DNA of 41,014 nucleotides, taken from CAZNUM01 sp046861615. Lineage in GTDB: Bacteria > Fidelibacterota > Marinisomatia > Marinisomatales > TCS55. The DNA lies in contig JBHHUS010000012.1 of the NCBI GenBank assembly GCA_046861615.1, forward strand, positions 1 to 41,014, in the 5' to 3' direction. The notes under the pieces are model-generated. The model searched no databases. It was not told the DNA's origin and was given only the letters and a program-made list of their open reading frames with translations. Made by a program: the position numbers and the translations under genes. Shown here piece after piece: positions 26,160 through 34,406 of this stretch (the first letter of the stretch is position 1; each line of letters starts with the position of its first letter).

Positions 26160-27134
26160 TCAATTTCCGTAATGGTGGTTAATCATTTCGGCCAACATAT
26201 CCAGGTTAATTGGTACAACACCTACTTCTTCGCATACCCTCCCAGCAGCATAATTTGCCAGGGTAGCGGCTTCCGGCGGTGTGGCTCCTGAAAGATCCGC
26301 TAAAACAAAGGTTGATATGACCGTATCTCCGGCACCGGATACATCATGAACGTTGCGGGCACGAGTGGGAATGTGGTGATGTCCGTCTTTCATGAAAAGG
26401 GACAAACCTTCCTCTCCCCGGGTGATCAAGATCAGATCAGCCTTGATCTTATTCCGCAACGAGGTACCGGCTTCCAAAAGTTCAATTTTCATAGGGTAAG
26501 CAGCCCGAAATTCATTTAAATTAGGTTTAAACAACCGGATTTTTTTAAATAAAGTAAAATTTTCCTTTTTTGGATCTACATAAACAGGAATTTTAAACTG
26601 ACGTGCGATTTCGAGAAGGGCTGGTATTGATTTCGCATTGAGTACACCCTTATTATAATCCTGAAGAATTACGCCGTCCGCTGAATCCAGCAATATTGAA
26701 AACTGTTTAAACAACTGTTCAATAATTTGTTCAGACGGTATTTTTGTTTCTTCTCTGTCCGCCCGGACCACCTGTTGCCCATGGGCAATAATCCGGGACT
26801 TAACCGTGGTTGGTCGCGAATCATCCACGATTACACCTTCACACCCAATATGTCGTTCATTCAACATTTTTCGCAGAACATTTCCTTCAATATCATTACC
26901 GGTCAACCCGGCAACTTCCACTTTAGCTCCCAGGGAAGCCAGATTCCAGGCAACATTGGCGGCGCCCCCCGGATTATGCTCGATTCGGTCCACCTGAACC
27001 ACCGGAACTGGTGCTTCGGGAGAAATTCTGTCGGCCCGACCCCAGAAATAGGTATCCAGCATTAAATCACCAAAAACAATAATTTTTTGGTTTGGAAAAT
27101 CAGCTGCGATTTCGTTAAAGCGATCCGGTTTCAT
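26160..27134 (-). CDS. D-glycero-beta-D-manno-heptose-7-phosphate kinase (RfaE1/HldA type)
   Basis: 324 aa PfkB-family sugar kinase. The ATG at 27134 (MKPDRFNEIAADFPNQ) is preferred: the open frame runs to 27296, but that part would lie inside the upstream PspC gene. Features: VFGDLMLDTYFWGRADRISPEAPVPV, the classic RfaE N-terminus, GGAANVAWNLASLGA, VVRADREE, and GAGDTVISTFVLA with the catalytic Asp. It phosphorylates D-glycero-D-manno-heptose 7-phosphate in ADP-heptose synthesis for the LPS inner core. The nucleotidyltransferase domain of bifunctional HldE is absent, so a separate RfaE2/HldC-type gene is expected elsewhere. Confidence 0.9.
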   Translation of the reverse strand: MKPDRFNEIAADFPNQKIIVFGDLMLDTYFWGRADRISPEAPVPVVQVDRIEHNPGGAANVAWNLASLGAKVEVAGLTGNDIEGNVLRKMLNERHIGCEGVIVDDSRPTTVKSRIIAHGQQVVRADREETKIPSEQIIEQLFKQFSILLDSADGVILQDYNKGVLNAKSIPALLEIARQFKIPVYVDPKKENFTLFKKIRLFKPNLNEFRAAYPMKIELLEAGTSLRNKIKADLILITRGEEGLSLFMKDGHHHIPTRARNVHDVSGAGDTVISTFVLADLSGATPPEAATLANYAAGRVCEEVGVVPINLDMLAEMINHHYGN

Positions 27135-27139
27135 GGTAA

Positions 27140-27772
27140 TCAAGATTCCTCTGTTACCGGCGATCGTTCCGATAAAATGGCTGCCAGGACAACGTAAACA
27201 ATAATTCCAATACCGCCACTCATGATCGTTCCGAAGAGCCAGAAAAAGCGAACAATGGCTGAATCCATATCCAGTATTTCGGCAATCCCGCCACAAACAC
27301 CAGCCAGTTTTTTATCACTCGCTGATAAATGCAGGTGTGATTTTTTACTCCCAGTCTGTGTTTCGGTACTGCCTTTCGCAGTTCGGGAATAAAGTAAATA
27401 AACTCCCAACCCGATCAGAATAAAAGAAAATAAAATATTCACTCCAAAACCCCAGAACCGATGCCAGACCAGCCGAAATAAATCCCCGTGCTGGAGCAAC
27501 AGGACAAAACCGACAATGATTAACAGGAATGCCCAGATTTTTCGGTGATCCGGGTTATTTACCTGGCTGGTTTCCCGGGGTTTAATCAACTCATATTCAT
27601 CCGGAATGATGATCAGGGCAATGATGTAGGCCAACGCACCTGAGCCCCCAAACACCGTGAAAAATATCCAGACAATTCGAACCAGGGTGGGATCAAAATT
27701 GAAATAATCGGCAATCCCACCGCAAACACCGCCGATAACACGATCGTGTCTTGATCGATAGATTCGCTTCAT
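27140..27772 (-). CDS. Membrane protein with two PspC domains
   Basis: 210 aa. Residues 1-60 are a PspC domain (KRIYRSRHDRVIGGVCGGIADYFNFDPTLVRI, then a helix ending IIPDE). Two membrane helices at ~78-95 and ~107-125 resemble LiaF-type modules. A second PspC domain follows at ~148-205 (KKLAGVCGGIAEILDMDSAIVRFFWLFG). PspC-family proteins act in envelope-stress responses and sense or bind membrane partners. No pspA or pspB homologue is nearby. The gene is packed 2 bp after the deacetylase-like gene and 5 bp before the heptose kinase gene. Confidence 0.9.
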   Translation of the reverse strand: MKRIYRSRHDRVIGGVCGGIADYFNFDPTLVRIVWIFFTVFGGSGALAYIIALIIIPDEYELIKPRETSQVNNPDHRKIWAFLLIIVGFVLLLQHGDLFRLVWHRFWGFGVNILFSFILIGLGVYLLYSRTAKGSTETQTGSKKSHLHLSASDKKLAGVCGGIAEILDMDSAIVRFFWLFGTIMSGGIGIIVYVVLAAILSERSPVTEES

Positions 27773-27774
27773 TT

Positions 27775-28713
27775 TTAAGCCTTTAACAATTCGGTTATAT
27801 GAAGTTCCACACTCTCCGCTAGACTTTTTAGGTGATAACCCCCTTCCAGGATCGACAGGATTCGTCCTTCACAACATTCCCGGCCTAACTGTACAAGTGA
27901 CCGCGTCATCAGTTGAAAACCAGCGCTGGAAACCTGCATTCCGCCAACGGGATCATTTTCATGGGCATCAAATCCAGAAGATAAAATAAGGAATTCAGGT
28001 TGATATCGCAAAACAGCATCTGTCACTTCATTTTTCATCAGATCAAAGTACACCTGGTCATCACTTCCCGCCGGCAGGGGGAAATTTAGGGTAAAACCTT
28101 TTCCTTTCCCTATGCCATTTTCCGCTTTTAATCCGGTCCCGGGATAAAAGGGATGTTGGTGTAAACTTAAATAAAATACACCGGAATCCTCTTCAAAAAT
28201 ATGCTGGGTACCGTTTCCATGGTGAACGTCAAAATCAATAATCATAATTCGGTTAACAGAATGGAATTTCTGCAAATAGCGGGCGGCAACCGCCGCATTA
28301 TTAAACAGACAAAATCCCATTGCCTGATCAATTTCAGCGTGATGACCCGGAGGCCGTAACAATACCATGGCATTCTTAAACTCACGTTTCAATATCTGTT
28401 CAACTCCCGTAACCACTCCCGAAAGAGCCAGCAAAGCAACTGAATAGGAATGTTTACAAATTGGATTATCGGAGCAGTCAATAACCGGATCACCCCGAAG
28501 AGCCGCCGCCCTTACACGATCAATATATCGGGAAGTGTGAACCAACTCCGCCAGAGCGGAGTCAGGACTGCCCGGCTCAAGGACCGTTAACCGGGGTAAC
28601 AGGTGTTTCTCCAGTTTCTGGTAGATTTCCGTTAATCGCTGAGGCGTTTCCGGAAAACCGGGACCGGTTTTATGGTCCCGGAAACAGGGGGAATATATCA
28701 GACCTGTGGCCAC
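27775..28713 (-). CDS. Histone deacetylase-family amidohydrolase
   Basis: 312 aa, GTG start overlapping the stop of the ABC gene by one base. The zinc-dependent deacetylase site is complete: H124-H125 in RPPGHHAE, D162 and H164 in IDFDVHHGNG, D249 in SGFDAHENDP, and Y293 in LEGGYHL. GFCLFNNAAVAA is a further family marker. The N-terminus (YSPCFRDHKTGPGFPETPQRL) fits class II-type bacterial homologues, which include acetylpolyamine amidohydrolases and AcuC-like enzymes. The product likely removes acetyl groups from a polyamine, small molecule or protein; the substrate cannot be read from sequence. Confidence 0.93.
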   Translation of the reverse strand: MATGLIYSPCFRDHKTGPGFPETPQRLTEIYQKLEKHLLPRLTVLEPGSPDSALAELVHTSRYIDRVRAAALRGDPVIDCSDNPICKHSYSVALLALSGVVTGVEQILKREFKNAMVLLRPPGHHAEIDQAMGFCLFNNAAVAARYLQKFHSVNRIMIIDFDVHHGNGTQHIFEEDSGVFYLSLHQHPFYPGTGLKAENGIGKGKGFTLNFPLPAGSDDQVYFDLMKNEVTDAVLRYQPEFLILSSGFDAHENDPVGGMQVSSAGFQLMTRSLVQLGRECCEGRILSILEGGYHLKSLAESVELHITELLKA

Positions 28714-29414
28714 TAAGACCGGCGGGGATGACGGCTGTACGCCCGTTTAGCAGAACCCGATCGAATCTTGGAAATATGGCCGTTATCCAGATAAATAAGC
28801 ACCGAAGCAAATTGCTTAATATTGAAATCAGTCGGCGCAGCCAAAATGATGGTTGTTCCCAAATCCCGGTTCATGTGTTGAAGGCGGTTTCTGAAGACGC
28901 TCTCCAGGTCCGGATCAAACAGGGTACCATAATCATCCAGCAGTAACACCCGCGGATCACTCTCGGTAGCAATGACCATATTCAACCAGGCCAGTTCTCC
29001 CGGTGAAAGACTGGTAACCGGACGATCCCAGAGCAGTTTCCAGTTACCGCTTTGAAAATACCGGGAAACGATAATTTTCTGGCGATCCTTATGAAAGACA
29101 TTAACAACGTCCGAAACTTTACGCCCTTTGGGGAGTCCATCGACGCTGGCTAACAGAATATCCGGATCAGGTGTAATTTTACCCAGCCAGTTGGTTTTGA
29201 ATTCCTTGTTCTCAAAATGGACCGTCCCTTCCGTGGGTTTTTCCAGACCGGCTAAAATCCGTAAAAGGGAAGATTTCCCTGAACCGATGGGTCCGGCTAT
29301 CCCATAGATTGTACCCCGATGAAACTTTAGCCGGCTTATATTTAATACGCTCTGATTCTTATAAACCTTTTTCAGGTTTTGAATCTCATAAATCAGTGTT
29401 GCTCTCTGGTTCAT
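28713..29414 (-). CDS. Divergent ABC-type ATP-binding protein with degenerate catalytic motifs
   Basis: 233 aa. Walker A GPIGSGKSS at 41-49 is intact. The signature is LSPGE at 136-140 instead of LSGGQ. Walker B is VLLLDDYGTLFD, with Asp161 where the catalytic Glu is expected. The Q-loop region (ITPDPDILLASVDG) has no Gln, and the switch His is replaced (AAPTDF, T195). A basic tail (SAKRAYSRHPRRS) follows. It may bind ATP but hydrolyse it poorly. There is no permease gene nearby. It overlaps the deacetylase gene and lies 52 bp after trxB's coding start region in transcription order, so linkage to trxAB transcription is possible. Confidence 0.82.
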   Translation of the reverse strand: MNQRATLIYEIQNLKKVYKNQSVLNISRLKFHRGTIYGIAGPIGSGKSSLLRILAGLEKPTEGTVHFENKEFKTNWLGKITPDPDILLASVDGLPKGRKVSDVVNVFHKDRQKIIVSRYFQSGNWKLLWDRPVTSLSPGELAWLNMVIATESDPRVLLLDDYGTLFDPDLESVFRNRLQHMNRDLGTTIILAAPTDFNIKQFASVLIYLDNGHISKIRSGSAKRAYSRHPRRS

Positions 29415-29466
29415 TCGTGACTCCTTTGTAAGAAATCAGCGATGAATCAAAAGGAAAGATTGGAAT

Positions 29467-30396
29467 CTAATCCTGGCGCGATTCCAAATAGTGCTCCGCA
29501 TCAATGGCCGCCATACATCCGGAACCGGCGGCGGTTATCGCCTGGCGATAGACATGATCCTGTACATCTCCACAGGCAAAAACGCCGGGAATACTCGTAG
29601 CGGTACTGCTATCCCTGGTCATAATATAGCCTTTTTTATCCATATCCAGTTGATCGGTGAACAAGGATGTATTTGGTTGATGTCCAATGGCCATAAAAAC
29701 ACCGTCACAGGGTTCATTTCTTAATTCACCGGTCCGGGTGTCTTTCATCGTCACGCCGGTTACACCACCTTCCCGACTACCAAGGATTTCGGCAATAACC
29801 GAATTCCAGGCAACGGAAATTTTCGGATTCGAAAGAGCTTTTTCCTGCATTATTTTGGATGCCCTTAACTCGTCACGCCGATGAACAATAACTACTTCTG
29901 ATGCGAACTTAGTCAGATAAGTCGCTTCTTCCATGGCAGAATCACCGCCACCAACTACCAGAACCTTCTTATCCTTGTAAAAAAATCCATCGCAGGTGGC
30001 ACAGGCTGAGACGCCATAGCCCATCAACTCTTTTTCAGAATCCAGACCCATCATTCGGGCCGAGGCTCCCGTAGCAATGATAATCGCATCGGCCTGATAG
30101 GACTCTTCTCCAACCCAAATTTTAAAGGGGTACGTGGAGAAATCCACCTTGGACACATGTTTAAAAATACATTCCGCACCAAACCGTTTGGCCTGTTCCC
30201 GGATTAAATCCATTAATTCAGGTCCCATGATCCCATTCGGGAAGCCGGGGAAATTTTCCACTTCAGTCGTAATGGTTAACTGACCCCCGGGTTGAATTCC
30301 CTCGAACACTACCGGTTTCAAATTGGCCCTTGCACTGTAAAGCGCAGCCGTTAATCCGGCAGGACCGGAACCTATAATAATTACCTTTTGATTCAT
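29467..30396 (-). CDS. trxB: Thioredoxin-disulfide reductase
   Basis: 309 aa, standard length. It transfers electrons from NADPH via FAD to thioredoxin. FAD-binding GSGPAGLTAALYSARA near the N-terminus, the redox pair in CATCDG, NADPH-binding VVGGGDSAMEEA and the C-terminal GVFACGDVQDHVYRQAITAAGSGCMAA are all present. It lies 21 bp after trxA and is almost certainly co-transcribed. Confidence 0.97.
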   Translation of the reverse strand: MNQKVIIIGSGPAGLTAALYSARANLKPVVFEGIQPGGQLTITTEVENFPGFPNGIMGPELMDLIREQAKRFGAECIFKHVSKVDFSTYPFKIWVGEESYQADAIIIATGASARMMGLDSEKELMGYGVSACATCDGFFYKDKKVLVVGGGDSAMEEATYLTKFASEVVIVHRRDELRASKIMQEKALSNPKISVAWNSVIAEILGSREGGVTGVTMKDTRTGELRNEPCDGVFMAIGHQPNTSLFTDQLDMDKKGYIMTRDSSTATSIPGVFACGDVQDHVYRQAITAAGSGCMAAIDAEHYLESRQD

Positions 30397-30417
30397 GCTG
30401 TTTATTTAAAAATTCGT

Positions 30418-30744
30418 TTAAATAACCTTTTCAAGTAATTCGGTTATTCTTGCTTTAGGGACCGCCCCCACAATCTGGTCCGTAATCGTACCCCCTTTGA
30501 AAATCAATAAAGCGGGAATACTGCGAATGCCATACTTCATGGCAATATTTTGATTATGATCAACATTGACCTTACCTACTTTAACCTTCCCGGCATATTC
30601 ATCGGCAATTTCGTGCACCGTCGGCCCGATGACCCGGCAGGGACCACACCATTCCGCCCAGAAATCAACCAATACCGGCTGGTCCGCTTTTAATACTTCA
30701 GTCTCAAAATTATTATCAGAAAATTCAAGAACTGTTTCAGACAT
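30418..30744 (-). CDS. trxA: Thioredoxin
   Basis: 108 aa cytoplasmic disulfide reductant. The WAEWCGPCR active site, DFWAEWC context and the cis-Pro loop SIPALLIFKGG match canonical TrxA. The ATG is preceded by AAGGAG. It is the first gene of a long minus-strand run and is paired with trxB. Confidence 0.97.
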   Translation of the reverse strand: MSETVLEFSDNNFETEVLKADQPVLVDFWAEWCGPCRVIGPTVHEIADEYAGKVKVGKVNVDHNQNIAMKYGIRSIPALLIFKGGTITDQIVGAVPKARITELLEKVI

Positions 30745-30789
30745 TTCGACTCCTTAATTCTATGAAATACAGTATTAAAATCTACCCGT

Positions 30790-30798
30790 TTTATACCA
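30790..30798 (-). promoter_or_regulatory. Candidate extended -10 promoter upstream of trxA
   Basis: Minus-strand TGGTATAAA fits an extended -10 element (TGn plus a TATAAT-like hexamer) about 45 nt before the trxA ATG, in the 115-bp gap after the phosphatase gene. No good -35 is visible at the usual distance. Consensus match only. Confidence 0.4.
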
Positions 30799-30859
30799 TT
30801 GGATAAACAGTTAATTCCTTGGTTACAGGGAAAAATAAAATATTTTGCTTACAACAGAA

Positions 30860-32476
30860 TCAAGGATTGATTTCAAAAGGAGTACCGTCAACCTGTTCCG
30901 GGTATCCCACTTCTAATAAGCGGGCCAGTGCCGGAGCAATGTCAATGGTTGCCTTTTGATCGTTTACAATTGTACTGATCCAGAGAGCTCTGGCAAAATA
31001 AAGCGGAACATGACTATCATAATCATAGGGAGAGCCATGGGTAGAACCCAGGGGATAGCGGAAAGTCCAATATTTTTTATTGAGCAGCCAGAGATCAGGA
31101 CTATTAACCGGGTGAAGCATATGCCGCATTCTTTCAGCAATCACTGTAGTATCGATACCAGCTAACAATTCATCTTTAGTCATGATCGCCGCCAGTCCCT
31201 GAACACCGTTTAAATGTTTCCGGAAAATATCCGTAAGAACCTGTTTGGGAATATTCCTCTGCTTCAACAGCGCATCGTTGTAATAAACAAATTGACCGTA
31301 GGAAACTGCCAGGTTTGAACCATATTTAGATTCAATCTCATCCCGCGCAGCCTTGGCTCTCGATTTTATCTCCGGACGATTGATTCTGCCTGAGTCCCGT
31401 CCCTGCAGCCGGGCATATTCCGGAATGGGGCCGGACCCATGATCAGCAGTGAGGACATATACAGTACGCCCTTTCCCCACATAAGCCTCCACAAAAGTAA
31501 TCAACTTCATGAGGGCACGATCCGTCCGGAGCAGATTATCCATCATTTCCTGTGAAAAAGGTCCAAAATCATGCCCGATCCAATCATTGGCCGAGAGACT
31601 GATGAACATGATATCGGGTACCCGGTCCTTACCCAGCCGATTTTTACGAATACAGGCCTGGGCTAACTGCAGGGTAATCCGGTCGCCCCACGGTGTCCCG
31701 CCGATGCCATCCAGTAGTTTTTCGTCGCTGTAGGTGCTGTCGAAGAAAAAAGGCAGCACCGGATTGTAGTAATCATCCTTATGGCGGTCAATCTCACCGG
31801 GGAAAGAATCCGGGCGGGCATATTGGTCATACGTTTCCAGAGGTAAAATATGGTTCCAGACCGAATCGCGGTAACTCAATAAATTTAAATTTTTATTGAA
31901 TGTTTGCACCCACCCCGGAAGTGTCTGAGCGTAATAGTCAGAAGTTGTAAAAGCACCTTTCCAATTATACCACAGTACGAGGTCCGGATTTTTCCCTCCC
32001 AGCATAATCGCAGCCCGATCCTTTAAAGCCACCGAAAAGACTTTCGCTTTAGGATCCGCTGATTTCAGCCAGTCACCCAGGGCAGTGGAATTTATCTGTC
32101 GGTACGATTTACCGGTATCGGTTCCATCAAACATTTGCGCCAAACTGTCTTCCACGGCATAAACACTTTTCCGGAGCTTCCGATCGTACCAGTTATTTCC
32201 GATGATTCCATGGGGACCGGGATATTGCCCGGAGGCAAGAACAAAATGTCCGGCTCCGGTTGTGGTGTAACCGTGCTCGTGGTAAGTATTGGCGTAATTT
32301 TCACCGTGTTGACGAAACCAATGGTAGCCTCCTTTGAATAACGGATCATATTTATCCAGTAAATCAGGGACTAGTTGATCCACAGAAATAAAAACAATCA
32401 GGCGGGGTTTTTCCTCACGACTACTACAGGTAAAAAAGAGTAAACCTGCCAGCAACAGGCAGATAAGTTTTTTCAT
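30860..32476 (-). CDS. PafA-like alkaline phosphatase-superfamily lipoprotein
   Basis: 538 aa. The leader MKKLICLLLAGLLFFTC resembles a lipoprotein signal, with an unusual T-C lipobox. The alkaline phosphatase superfamily type I phosphodiesterase/phosphatase fold is clear: VFISVDQLVPDLL with a metal Asp, the nucleophile region GYTTTGAGHFVLASGQYP with Thr, HGIIGNNWYD, LSANDWIGHDFGP, and TADHGSG. The order and the HGIIGN-WYD motif match the Thr-nucleophile PafA enzymes of Bacteroidetes, which release phosphate from phosphomonoesters in the periplasm. Its start overlaps the tyrS stop (TAATG). Confidence 0.88.
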   Translation of the reverse strand: MKKLICLLLAGLLFFTCSSREEKPRLIVFISVDQLVPDLLDKYDPLFKGGYHWFRQHGENYANTYHEHGYTTTGAGHFVLASGQYPGPHGIIGNNWYDRKLRKSVYAVEDSLAQMFDGTDTGKSYRQINSTALGDWLKSADPKAKVFSVALKDRAAIMLGGKNPDLVLWYNWKGAFTTSDYYAQTLPGWVQTFNKNLNLLSYRDSVWNHILPLETYDQYARPDSFPGEIDRHKDDYYNPVLPFFFDSTYSDEKLLDGIGGTPWGDRITLQLAQACIRKNRLGKDRVPDIMFISLSANDWIGHDFGPFSQEMMDNLLRTDRALMKLITFVEAYVGKGRTVYVLTADHGSGPIPEYARLQGRDSGRINRPEIKSRAKAARDEIESKYGSNLAVSYGQFVYYNDALLKQRNIPKQVLTDIFRKHLNGVQGLAAIMTKDELLAGIDTTVIAERMRHMLHPVNSPDLWLLNKKYWTFRYPLGSTHGSPYDYDSHVPLYFARALWISTIVNDQKATIDIAPALARLLEVGYPEQVDGTPFEINP

Positions 32477-33681
32477 TATTTAACTTTTAAAAACCGCCGT
32501 TTCCCGACTTTAATTACAACTTCTTCCCCGGGAGTAAGCTGGCAGGAACTATCGGAAATCGTTTCCCCGTTCAGTTTGACAGCACGTTGAAGAATCAATC
32601 GGCGGCACTCACCCTTACTTTTGGTCAATCCGGATTCGAAGATCACATCCACCAGGGGACGAACGGTATCCAGAATAATTTCGTTTATTTCTTCAGGAAG
32701 GTCTTTTTGAACAACAACGCGGTCAAAATGCTGCTCCGCTTTTACGGCTGTATCCTGATCAAAATACAGGGTTACCAGTGACCGGGCCAATTCCCGTTTT
32801 ATGTCCCGGGGATTGACGGTGGGATCGTTCAATTGACGCTCCACCCTTTCCAGTGTTTGTGAATCGGCATCGGTTCCCAACAGAAAATATTTAAGAATCA
32901 AAGTATCGGGAATCGACATGGCTTTGCCGTACATATTCTCCGGTGAATCTGTCAGCCCGATATGATTACCGTAGGACTTGGACATTTTCTCAATTCCATC
33001 GGTTCCCTCCAACAGCGGTAAAGTAATAATCACCTGTGGATCCTGCCCGTATTCCCGCTGTAAATCACGCCCCACCAGTAAATTGAATTTTTGGTCCGTT
33101 CCGCCTAATTCCACATCCGCCTGCAATTCCACTGAATCCATCCCCTGGGCCAGAGGATAGAGAAATTCATGAATTGAAATCGGTGCCTCGGAGCGAAAAC
33201 GCTTAGTAAAATCATCCCGTTCCAACATCCGGGCCACGGTATAATGACTGGCCAGCCTGACGACCGAACTGAAGGACATAGAATCCAGCCATGCTGAATT
33301 ATATAATATTTTAAGGCTATTGATATCCAGAATTACTTTAGCTTGTTCCACGTAGGATTCGGCATTCTTTTTCGCTTCTTCCAGGGATAATTGAGGACGG
33401 GTCTTATTCCTTCCGGAGGGGTCGCCGATAATGGCGGTGAAATCGCCAATTACCAGGATCGCCTGGTGGCCAAGGTCCTGGAAATGACGCAGTTTTCGCA
33501 ACACAACTCCATGACCAATATGGAGATCCGGGCGGCTGGGATCGCATCCCAACTTCACTTTCAAAGGCTCTCCGATCTTGAAGGACCGGCTAAGTTTGGA
33601 TTTTAACTCTGCTGTGGGGATAATTTCTTCCACTCCCCGGGAGATCAGTTCCCACTGTTCATTGACCGGTAAAAATTTCAT
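32476..33681 (-). CDS. tyrS: Tyrosyl-tRNA synthetase
   Basis: 401 aa class I synthetase that charges tRNA-Tyr. Signature elements: LGCDPSRPDLHIGHGVVLRKL with the HIGH motif, GDFTAIIGDPSGRNKTRP, ELGGTDQKFNLLVGRD, and KMSKSYGN. The C-terminal ~65 residues are an S4 RNA-binding domain (SKGECRRLILQRAVKLNGE). The HIGH-with-GDPSG form matches the TyrZ-type subgroup. Its ATG overlaps the smpB stop as ATGA. Confidence 0.97.
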   Translation of the reverse strand: MKFLPVNEQWELISRGVEEIIPTAELKSKLSRSFKIGEPLKVKLGCDPSRPDLHIGHGVVLRKLRHFQDLGHQAILVIGDFTAIIGDPSGRNKTRPQLSLEEAKKNAESYVEQAKVILDINSLKILYNSAWLDSMSFSSVVRLASHYTVARMLERDDFTKRFRSEAPISIHEFLYPLAQGMDSVELQADVELGGTDQKFNLLVGRDLQREYGQDPQVIITLPLLEGTDGIEKMSKSYGNHIGLTDSPENMYGKAMSIPDTLILKYFLLGTDADSQTLERVERQLNDPTVNPRDIKRELARSLVTLYFDQDTAVKAEQHFDRVVVQKDLPEEINEIILDTVRPLVDVIFESGLTKSKGECRRLILQRAVKLNGETISDSSCQLTPGEEVVIKVGKRRFLKVK

Positions 33682-34133
33682 CCTTTTTTCCGCAATTCTC
33701 TGTTTTTATCCCGTTCCAGATCCCGGGCTTTAATCGCTTCACGTTTATCGTAGAACTTTTTCCCCCTGGCAACACCGATTTCCACCTTCGCCCAGCCCCG
33801 GAGGTTAAAATATAATTGTAACGGAATAGCAGTTAATCCTTTTTGAGTAATGAACTGGTTCAGTTTCATGATTTCCCGTTTGCGTAATAATAATCTCCTG
33901 TCCCTGATGGGTTCATGGCCGCTGTAACCGGTGTGGGAGTAAGGGCTGATGTGCATACCGATTAACCAGACCTGGCCTTTACGCACCTGAATAAAACCTT
34001 CTTTGAGACTGGCACGACCTTCGCGAATACTTTTAACTTCGCTTCCTGACAGTTCAATTCCGGCTTCATATTTTTCAAGAATATGGTATTCGTGGTACGC
34101 TTTCCGATTTCTGGCAACAATCTTTACATCCAT
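33678..34133 (-). CDS. smpB: SsrA-binding protein SmpB
   Basis: 151 aa tmRNA partner in trans-translation. Features: NRKAYHEYHILEKYEAGIELSGSEVKSIREG, a LKEGFIQV strand, HISPYSHTGY, and a C-terminal basic helical tail (GKKFYDKREAIKARDLERDKNRELRKKG). The ATG at 34133 is preferred over a TTG two codons upstream. The tmRNA gene itself is not in the window. Confidence 0.96.
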   Translation of the reverse strand: MDVKIVARNRKAYHEYHILEKYEAGIELSGSEVKSIREGRASLKEGFIQVRKGQVWLIGMHISPYSHTGYSGHEPIRDRRLLLRKREIMKLNQFITQKGLTAIPLQLYFNLRGWAKVEIGVARGKKFYDKREAIKARDLERDKNRELRKKG

Positions 34134-34237
34134 TTTCAAGATTCCAGTGGGAAAAATACAGAAAAGTTCAACGGCCCTCCAAGTTTATTCCTTGCCGACA
34201 GATGAATTGACAGATTAATTTCCGCTCGCTTTTTGAT

Positions 34238-34321
34238 GCCCGGGTGGCGGAATTGGTAGACGCGCTAGGTTCAGGGTCTAGTGACCGCAAGGTCGTGCTG
34301 GTTCGATTCCAGTCTCGGGCA
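34238..34321 (+). tRNA. tRNA-Leu (CAG)
   Basis: Folds by hand as a class II tRNA. The acceptor pairs GCCCGGG with CTCGGGC (one G-U), the D-arm contains GGCGGAATTGGTAGAC, the anticodon stem CTAGG/TCTAG encloses TTCAGGG with anticodon CAG, a variable arm ACC-GCAA-GGT follows, and the T-arm is CTGG-TTCGATT-CCAG. The discriminator is A at 34321. The 3' CCA is not encoded (CAA follows). It is on the plus strand, opposite to both neighbours. A perfect TTGACA lies at 34207-34212, without a matching -10. Confidence 0.97.
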
Positions 34322-34406
34322 CAAACTGTAAATTTTAAACCCGCTTTTCAGTTCACTGAATTTTGCGATCCTGTTAATCGATCCTCAAGGTCACCCGACT
34401 GCTGAT

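Noticed and set aside
27135..27296. N-terminal extension of the heptose kinase
   Set aside because: The extra 54 codons lie within the PspC gene in another frame, and the RfaE N-terminus begins at the ATG at 27134.
34238..34406. Integrative element attachment site at tRNA-Leu
   Set aside because: No integrase gene, and I found no second copy of the tRNA 3' end in the window.
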